Below are positions 56,856 through 64,000 of a DNA stretch of 64,000 nt, piece after piece. This stretch comes from Thysanoteuthis rhombus (lineage: Eukaryota > Mollusca > Cephalopoda > Oegopsida > Thysanoteuthidae): assembly GCA_963457665.1 (NCBI GenBank), contig OY735207.1, positions 56,500,699-56,564,698 on the forward strand. Direction: 5' to 3'. Below the pieces are notes generated by a model. That model was given only the letters and a program-made list of their open reading frames with translations, made no database searches and had not been told where the DNA came from. Position numbers and translations under genes: made by a program. Numbering within the stretch: the first letter of the stretch is position 1; the number at the start of each line of letters is the position of its first letter.

Positions 56856-57575
56856 AATCCCTTTTGAAACTGAGGATATTAAAAAAAAAGGTGTTAATGC
56901 CGGAAATTAAGAATCATTATACAAAATAAATAAAAAGTCTTTTCCTGCAGTCATTTACATCAGACGATTTTGTTGGAGGAGGTACATCTAGTCACACTCC
57001 ATCTCCAAAAAGTTCTCAATGAATTTTAATAACATTTTGTGGAATGGTTAGTCTCTAGTCAAGGAATAATTTATTGAATTTTGGGGTGGATATTGGATTG
57101 TGCACACTGGTCACCATAGGTCGACACCAACTTTTTTGCTGCGATTTTTAAAAATTGGTATGGCCATGCCAAATATCAGGGATAATTGTAAAAAGCTTAA
57201 CACCAAGTCCACGATGTTTTCTAAATTTTCTAACAGTTAATTGCAAAGATAGTAAGGAAATAAACCAATTCCTGGGAATGGTCCAGGAATTGATGACCTT
57301 TGAGGATAAAACAAATATCTTGTACAGAAAATAGAAAATGTATAAAGGAGAGCTGCTAAAATGACATAAGAAAACTTCCAAACAAAGAAAAAATTAGAAA
57401 ATGTAATTCAATGTCACTTGAAAACATTAGAAATGGTATGACACAGACTTGTAAGCTCAGGGAAAATATATCCGAATCTTGAATAAATGAATCATTGTAG
57501 TTTATCATTAACAAAATATCTAAATTTACCGAAAGAAGAAAAATGTCTTTTATCTGAAATTATGTAGAAAAAAAA
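56856..57575. other. unassigned sequence
   Basis: Nothing recognised; the minus frame 57381-57148 (77 codons) has no domain. Confidence 0.35.
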
Positions 57576-57579
57576 AAAA

Positions 57580-57700
57580 AAGATACCATGACAGGACGAA
57601 TGCTACTGGACACAAACTAAGTGATCAATTTAGTATGAGTTTACATCGTAAATTGACTCCCAACAAAAATCCAATTTAGGAAGGGATTAAAAAAAACTTC
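57580..57700 (+). repeat. TGATCA-box dispersed repeat, 3' fragment
   Basis: GAATGCTACTGGACACAAAC, TAAGTGATCAATTTAGTATG and AGTTTACATCGTAAATTGAC match the middle of the family. Confidence 0.6.
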
Positions 57701-57889
57701 TTGACATAATAGATTGTCTTTTCAATTCTCCCTTTCAAAAACGGGACATTGTCTACTTAAACTGTCTGTCTTTTCTCTCGCCCGATGTTAGTTCATTCAC
57801 TCGATTTCTTGAAATTTAATTTAAATGACGTGAAATTGAACTGCCAAAAAAATTTTCGTGAAAGAAAAAACAACAAGAAAAAAAAACAG

Positions 57890-58220
57890 AGCTGGTCAGT
57901 CAATCAATAGAAATCATCACAATACAAACGTCTTTTGACATCACTCCGTGTTGAGGATGATCAATTAAAAACTTCGAAAAAGAGGTAACCAAAGATTACT
58001 TTTCTTCTCTTCTCTTGCCTCTCGATGGACAGAGATGAAAAAAAATATGTACAAATTAAAAAGCAACAGAAAAAAAAAACTGAGCGTGGACAATATCGGA
58101 TACTAACTGAGGTACGAATATAGCATAAACTTGGATTGTAAATTACCTCTTCCCTCTTTTTCTCTAGACAGAATAATAAGTAGATGCACAAAACAGTCCT
58201 CAAACTCCTTTGTGTGGCTT
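57890..58220 (+). repeat. TGATCA-box dispersed repeat
   Basis: It runs from GAGCTGGTCAGTCAATCAAT, through GTTGAGGATGATCAATTAAA, to GGATACTAACTGAGGTACGA and AAACTTGGATTGTAAATTAC. A shorter piece, CCTATGTTGACAGTTTTGAT, reappears at 58563, after two (TA)n arrays. Confidence 0.65.
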
Positions 58221-58256
58221 GAGGCGCGTAGATTGTATGGCCTGCGGCACGTAGAT

Positions 58257-58257
<1 letters not shown>

Positions 58258-58335
<78 letters not shown>

Positions 58336-58454
58336 GTGTACTGTAGAGAGTGTGACAGACTCGGGAGTGAGGTAAAATTTATTAATCCTTAGAAGTAAAT
58401 TGTCCTGACATGTTTCGGGATTCTTATCATCTTCAGTGGTGTGTGCTGTGTGAG

Positions 58455-58529
<75 letters not shown>
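58258..58529. repeat. two (TA)n arrays
   Basis: TA units at 58258-58333 and 58459-58529, separated by 125 bases of unrecognised sequence. Confidence 0.95.
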
Positions 58530-58531
<2 letters not shown>

Positions 58532-58579
58532 AGACAGGCAGAATCACTTAAAAATTGAAAGGACCTATGTTGACAGTTT

Positions 58580-59480
58580 TGATTGACAGTCAGTAAAACT
58601 CGTAATATTCTCTGGCAAACTGAGTTTCAGGAAAAAAAAAGTAGCAATATAAAAACAATTCACAAGCCATCGATTGTTACTGTGCAATTACGCCCTGAAA
58701 GGAAATGTATCGAGGAATAATTTATTTATGTAACTCTCGAAAGAGAGAAGCACGAAAACGGACTATATATGCAACGACCGAAATTATCTGTTATCAGCAA
58801 ATGAGTAGAAAAATGAATAAAACATGAGTCAGTCATAGAGGTTTGGATGAATCAGGCGATAAGCTAGTTTCCACCCGCCATGTTTTTCGATTTCCGGACC
58901 GCGGAGCTTGAAGCGAAAACGAGGCTGCTGTTGTGTGTCGAAATCAACCTCTGGGTGGTGCTGGTAACCAAATGGTTAGCATTATTTCAAATGTTTTTTC
59001 CGGGTGGAAAACGCCAGTGATGTCATAACTGGAATTTATTCTGACCATATTTATTCTTCAATGCAATTTTTTTCTACATGACTTCGGATTCTGACGCTAC
59101 GATTGTTCAGTTATCGACTCTACTGGCGAGTTATAATTATCACTTGTCTACCAGTGCCGTCGAAAATCACATGCACATTACATTTTTTCATACGTGAATC
59201 ATCAAAATTTTCATGGCAGTCATCTTGGAGAATAGCTTTCTGTTGACCATAAACTGATTCCCATCATTCATTGTTTTGTAACTACTGATTTTTATTCATA
59301 TTTTTTTATCATTATCAATTAAGTATTTTTCTACGTCACCAGAACATAAAATTCTTTTTTTACTACGCAAGTTGCATCCCCCAGCGTAGCGTAGGATGGA
59401 CAAAAATAATCAAATGAATACTCGTGGCGTGGTATTATGGGGATATTATATATTATGTTATAATATTTACTACCATTAAA
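58580..59480. other. unassigned, with a module shared with 36.5 kb
   Basis: Bases 59015-59110 (CAGTGATGTCATAACTGGAA, and ACATGACTTCGGATTCTGAC) resemble 36500-36600. The rest is unrecognised. Confidence 0.35.
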
Positions 59481-59484
59481 CCAT

Positions 59485-59530
59485 CGCTAGATTATCATTA
59501 TTATCATTATCATTATTATTATTTGCTATC
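59485..59530. repeat. (ATT)n/(ATC)n tail of the minus-strand RLE LINE
   Basis: ATTATTATC units; on the minus strand this is the (AAT)n tail next to the 3' UTR at 59531. Confidence 0.85.
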
Positions 59531-60592
59531 TCACACCTGTTGCCTGGTGGTAACCGCTAGATTTTGAGAGACAGCAGGTCTCCTCAAGTCTCCAGCTCTT
59601 CTCTCCTAGTTCTCGCAGGCCACAGTAATACTGCAGTTTACAGCTTCACACTTGTTGCCCAGCGGTCATTGCTGAAGGCTGAGTGACAATAAGTCTCCTC
59701 AGGTCTTCAGCCAACATCTCTTCTCTCCCTCGTATATCATGCCAGTGCTTTGGTTCACATTCCCGCTTTCATTTCCCTTCCTCTCTTTGGCCACTGCTAA
59801 CATTTAGCGTTGCAGTCTTTATATTTCTAGCACTTTCCTCAGTATCCGCGCAGTTCCTAGCAGTGCTGTGGTCTGTACAGTTTCAATCCTTCCCTCTATC
59901 CCGATCTCCTCCAGTCTCGCCCTCAGCGTTTTGGGGACAGTTCCTAGTGCGTCTACTATGACTGGCACTACCCTGACTTTCATGTTCCACATCTTCTTCG
60001 GTTCTTTCGCTAGATCTTGTTTTTTTTCCCTGTTTTTCACTCTCCTACCTCTTCACTGTATGGTCTGCAGGTACAGCAACGTCTACTATTTGGCAGGTCT
60101 TCCTCTTTTTGTCTACGATAACCAAGTTTTTTAACCGGTCTTCTTGCCTCGATGAGGTGGTCAGTTTGGATGTCAAAGTCGCGGAGTAATTTGTGGTTGT
60201 CATTCTCCAAAACTGCCTCTGGCTTGTGCTGATACCACTTTTCCACATGGCTGAATCCCATTTGTTTGCTTAGTTCCCAATGTATCGTCGTTGCTACTCT
60301 ATCGTGTCTGTGCTTATACTCCTTCTGGGCGAGTTGACTACATTCACTAGCCATGTGATTTACAGCCTCCTCTCTTTCACCGCACAGGCAGCACCTGTTT
60401 ATGTTCTGTCAATTTTTGATTTTATATGGTTTGTCCCAACACTTTTGTTTTGAGCTGCCATGATGAGCGATTCCTTTTCTCTCTTCACGTTTCTTTTTCG
60501 TAATCATGTCTATGATCTCTCGTCTGCCACATCTTGTATCTGTCTTTTAAAATCTCCATACAATTTTTTCTTAAATGTTTGCAATTTCACAC
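59531..60592 (-). pseudogene. RLE-type LINE (R2-group), copy 3
   Basis: On the minus strand it starts after KKLYGDFKRQIQDVADE-like residues and includes SLIMAAQNKSVGTNHIK. A CCHC knuckle region (CxLCGERxExVNHMASECSQ) then follows across frameshifts. Next come HDRVATTIHWELSKQMGF and QTDHLIEARRP, where the RPD of the endonuclease core is disrupted by a frameshift (RRPVKKLGYR). QIVDVAVPADH and the C-terminus MWNMKVRVVPVIVDALGTVP to 59819 follow. The duplicated 3' UTR spans 59531-59720. It is the same family as 27438-29180, more truncated and more damaged. Confidence 0.82.
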
Positions 60593-60935
60593 CTGTTGCC
60601 TGGTGGTTACCGCTGGAGGTTGAATGACAGCAAATATCCTTAAGTCTCCAACCGTCCTCTCCACATTGTTATTGGCCACAGCAGTACTGTGGTTCACAGT
60701 TACACACCAGTTACCCGGTGGTTATCACAGAAGGCTGAGTGACAGTAAGTTTTTTCAGGTCTTCAGCCCACTTCTCATCTCTCCCTCGCCTATCACATCA
60801 GTGCTGTGGTTCACACCTCCGCTACCATTCGGATGATTTTTTCTCTTTCCTCCTCCTCTCTTAGGCCACTGCTAGCATTTAGGATGGTAGACCTTATATT
60901 ACTAGTACTTTCCTCAGTATCATTATTATCATCGA
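60593..60935 (-). pseudogene. RLE-type LINE, copy 4: 3' UTR and last codons only
   Basis: On the minus strand it begins just after a GATAATAATGATAC-like run (60918-60935). It holds the last codons and the whole two-unit 3' UTR (AGGTCTTCAGCCCACTTCTC, CCCGGTGGTTATCACAGAAG, TTGCCTGGTGGTTACCGCTG as read on the plus strand), and joins copy 3 at 60592 with no (AAT)n between. Confidence 0.75.
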
Positions 60936-62220
60936 GATGGTGAAGCATTCTATCTTTTCCTTTCATTTTGTATGTTTGTGCATTCGTCTACGTGTTTGTG
61001 TGGACTAGTGGCAAGTTTTTAAAGAATTATCGTTAATCTTTTTTTCTATTTTAAAATGATTGAGTTTCGATTAAACCAGCCCCTTTTTTAACATATGGCT
61101 TCCTTTAGTTGGCCAAAACAGGCTGCATGTTTGTACAAATATCGTGATGGTTTCCTATCTCGAGAGAAAAATATGTGTGATGTGCGTTCGCTCTCTCCTT
61201 GATAATAATGATCTGATTTCAATCTATCTCTATATAATACAAAAAATTTGATTCGCCCAACTAAATTTGGCAGGCGTACACAATGGATCTAGGAGAGAGT
61301 TCTGAAGTAAGATAGATACGATGGCACTAATTTTTCTCACTTCATCTTCTTCGCACGTAGATGCTTACAAATAAATCGTTTGTAGATGTTACTGTGGATG
61401 TTTAGGAGGATTGAATTTTTTTTGTCGAATTCCAGTCCCAGTCTAACGTGGATCCAGGGACTGGTCCAGGGATCCTGACACACATTATTTCCCTTGTCTA
61501 GTATAGTAATGGCACAACGTGATTTTTCTCTCTCTCCAATGTTAGTAAGGCTTATAACGTTGGGTTTCTTCTCTATCCTTGTTAGATCTGGGTTCCCACT
61601 CTTTATCCCCGTTAAGTAGTCGGAGCCACGTTGGATTGAATTCATTACACGTCCGACTTATACACTATGTTTACCATCGTCACATTCATAAAGTACACCC
61701 GGAGAAGGCCGTACAATGGACCAGTCAAAACGTCGTACCCGCAACATAGACAACGAAAAGGAATTCAAGCATCCGAAACACTCTTTGAATGATAAAGACC
61801 TTTCTGAAATTTACAGACAGGAAAGAAAAAAACAAACAAAAACATTTAGAATAAACAAACAGTACATCAGAAAATACGTGTGATCGGACACGGAGTCATT
61901 TAATTATTCATGATACTTTGCTCTGATAAGTGGGTACATAGATGAATCATATATCTCTACCCGGGAATGCGAAGCTAAATTTAAGTGTATACACTGAAAG
62001 AGACAGACAGAAACGCTACTGAATAACTGTATATGTATGAATTGATATTAATCCGTAAATACTTTGTTGGTATGCCCATTACACACATATCTAATTCAAC
62101 ATCAACTTATCTAGTAGACTCAATCCAGCACAAATGGCATTAGTCTATATCGAGAAACACAAACTGCTTGGTGTTTATCCCACTGGCATACGTCAATTAT
62201 TAGTCAATATCGTGTGTATA
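60936..62220. other. unassigned sequence
   Basis: A minus frame 61645-61337 (102 codons, starting MNSIQRGSDYLTGIKSGNPD) is among the longer non-repetitive frames. No domain, splice context or repeat match was recognised. Confidence 0.35.
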
Positions 62221-62234
62221 CAATATCATTCTCC

Positions 62235-62235
<1 letters not shown>

Positions 62236-62323
<88 letters not shown>

Positions 62324-62330
62324 AAGCTGT
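62236..62330. repeat. (CT)n-(TA)n-(GA)n inverted simple-sequence block
   Basis: CT units (62236-62257), TA units (62258-62277) and GA units (62278-62325) form a long inverted repeat able to fold into a hairpin. Confidence 0.9.
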
Positions 62331-62335
62331 TCACT

Positions 62336-62716
62336 TTTGAACACTAAACATAAAAATTATTTTACTAATTATTTTTTTTGTGTCACTCTAGTCACATATT
62401 TCCCAATATCTGTCAATGCAATTGATGTATTTTTTCTCCAGTGTGTTTCTCCCTGTCCAACATATACATTAATGTTTTACACATACTTAGTTATTATCGT
62501 ACAATGTGTAATTTTTTTTCATGTTTGGATCATCAGTTGTTCACCATGTGATTGTTTCGGAAATTTTAAAAACAAAACATCAATATGGCACCCCAGCAGT
62601 GTTGTGCGCCCTGCCTTTAGCGTGTAGCTTATGCCATATAAGTGGTTCGATATTCTATATAGGGTAATATATCACGTGGATTTTATATGGATATCCTTTT
62701 ATACCACACATCATTT
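62336..62716 (+). repeat. dispersed ~370-bp repeat B, copy 2
   Basis: It is colinear with 11650-12009 (landmarks given there), with an extra GTGCGCCCTGCCTTTAGCGT piece near 62605. Confidence 0.7.
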
Positions 62717-62764
62717 ATTTTTTTAAATGAATTTTACTTATGTAGTTTGCCGAAATAACGTATT

Positions 62765-62767
<3 letters not shown>

Positions 62768-62835
<68 letters not shown>
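62768..62835. repeat. (TA)n microsatellite
   Basis: About 68 bases of TA, about 50 bases 3' of repeat B. Confidence 0.95.
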
Positions 62836-62838
<3 letters not shown>

Positions 62839-62859
62839 TATATATATGTATACAACGTA

Positions 62860-63625
62860 TCGAATTGATAATGATTCATCCAAAAATATAAAAGCAAAAT
62901 GGCAATCCCAGATGACCATGTTTTGTATAGATGAGATTTCTCAAGTTTATTTTGATAGTGTATTCTGATTATTTCAAGAGAAAGTATCAGAGATTGCGTT
63001 ATATAGGGTCAGTGTCATGTGGTGCGCAGATTTATTGATTGAGCTAATGACTAGTTCAGAGATGTTCGCGGATTATCTGAGGGTCTGATTATCTTGCTGT
63101 GGTCAGGTTTGATAATGATTAGTGAAATGAAAAAAGAGGCTTCAGATTCTTGAAACCCTTATCCCTAAAATGAAGAAAACAAAACGGCATAAGATATTCT
63201 TCAGTCAGGCAACTTGGATTATGAATATGTTAAGCAGATGATTTACACACTTCGCCCATGGAAGTATTTTGTTTGCCTATTGCCTCGTATATGACATCAT
63301 CGTAATGGCTGAACGTCATTATGCCAACCCACTAACAAATATAATTACAGTTTTGTTCTAAAACATCAAAACTATGGATCTGGCACATGGCTTGACAAAG
63401 CACTCAATGAGAAATCTTTCGGCAGTTCTTACATAGATTAACCACTGACCTTTTGAGAATGATTTGGTGAGAAACTCAATGATTAGGTTCATTGATGTTT
63501 TGGCAATTGGAGTTCATTAATCTTTTCCGCTTTAATCGACAAAGAAAAAAAATCAGGTGTAAGCAAAAGAAAAGTATAGGTATATGCGTGGGCGGGGAAA
63601 CAATGCTGAGTGTCTATGTATCCAT
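62860..63625. other. unassigned sequence
   Basis: Nothing recognised. Confidence 0.35.
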
Positions 63626-63629
63626 ATGT

Positions 63630-63630
<1 letters not shown>

Positions 63631-63707
<77 letters not shown>

Positions 63708-63795
63708 GTGTGTGTGTGTGTGTGTATATGCATATTACCTATAGGTACAGTTTGATATGTGAGTGTATGTTTCTCCAGCATCGATGGAACTTGGA

Positions 63796-63851
<56 letters not shown>
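63631..63851. repeat. (TA)n and (TG)n microsatellites
   Basis: TA units 63631-63703 pass into TG units to 63730; a second TA array spans 63798-63851. The last 149 bases of the window are unassigned. Confidence 0.95.
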
Positions 63852-63855
<4 letters not shown>

Positions 63856-64000
63856 GCTCTAATCATCGAGCGAAGCCACTGCTGGTAATGCAAAGGCCGA
63901 AATAACAGTTTTCACACCGAATTCTCATCTTGTTTATTCCTGATCTATTCGCATCTCTCAAAGCAACAATAAGAAATGGATGTATATCATCCGACACAAT

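Noticed and set aside
61337-61645. 102-codon minus frame as a host gene
   Set aside because: No domain, no splice signals and no recognisable homologue; kept only as a note in the unassigned stretch.

Overview
The window looks like non-coding, repeat-dominated nuclear DNA of a metazoan. It is AT-rich and full of (TA)n microsatellites. Its only recognisable protein-coding matter is decayed transposable elements. The mix of families (RTE-type LINEs ending in (GAT)n, an R2-group LINE with a restriction-like endonuclease ending in (AAT)n, a tRNA-derived SINE ending in (TA)n, a Merlin-like transposase) and the huge gene-poor spacing fit a large-genome lophotrochozoan, most probably a mollusc and perhaps a cephalopod. 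That assignment is inference; no host gene was identified by name. No prokaryotic operon, rRNA, CRISPR array or intact host gene was seen.

Layout. 1-3.9 kb: unassigned DNA, (TA)n, a fragment of a dispersed repeat I call the TGATCA-box repeat. 3.98-4.8 kb: RTE LINE remnant on the minus strand. 6-6.4 kb: another TGATCA-box copy. 7.7-8.05 kb: an open stretch with splice-like borders. 9.7-12.7 kb: dense (TA)n arrays around a SINE and a ~370-bp dispersed repeat. 13-18 kb: LINE ends and tRNA-like promoter remnants. 19.9-20.9 kb: ~950 bp of pyrimidine-rich DNA. 22 kb: SINE and TGATCA-box copies. 25.8-29.3 kb: two copies of the restriction-like-endonuclease LINE in tandem, separated and ended by (AAT)n; the second is the best-preserved coding sequence in the window. 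30-31.3 kb: RTE remnants, one a 51-bp insertion with a 13-bp target-site duplication. 33.4-35.9 kb: three Merlin-like transposase fragments, each followed by the same ~65-bp minisatellite. 37.1-38 kb: purine-rich tract. 38-41.8 kb: paired repeats, a CR1/L2-like LINE fragment and RTE remnants. 42-48 kb: several exon-like segments among repeats. 49-58.6 kb: many TGATCA-box copies, a SINE, RTE remnants and long (TA)n arrays. 59.5-60.9 kb: two more 3' ends of the 25.8-kb LINE family, on the minus strand. 61-64 kb: unassigned DNA, the second copy of the 11.7-kb repeat, and (TA)n arrays.

Working together. The retroelements each carry their own simple-sequence tail: (GAT)n for RTE, (AAT)n for the endonuclease LINE, (TA)n for the SINE. 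Much of the microsatellite content can be explained as tails of dead insertions. The most interesting unexplained signal is a set of short plus-strand segments (7.76, 42.19, 43.23, 45.27, 47.64 and 55.62 kb) with splice-like borders. All begin in phase 1 and, apart from a possible terminal one, end in phase 1; several encode Cys and N-glycosylation motifs. They may be exons of an extracellular protein, or chance; RNA evidence would decide.
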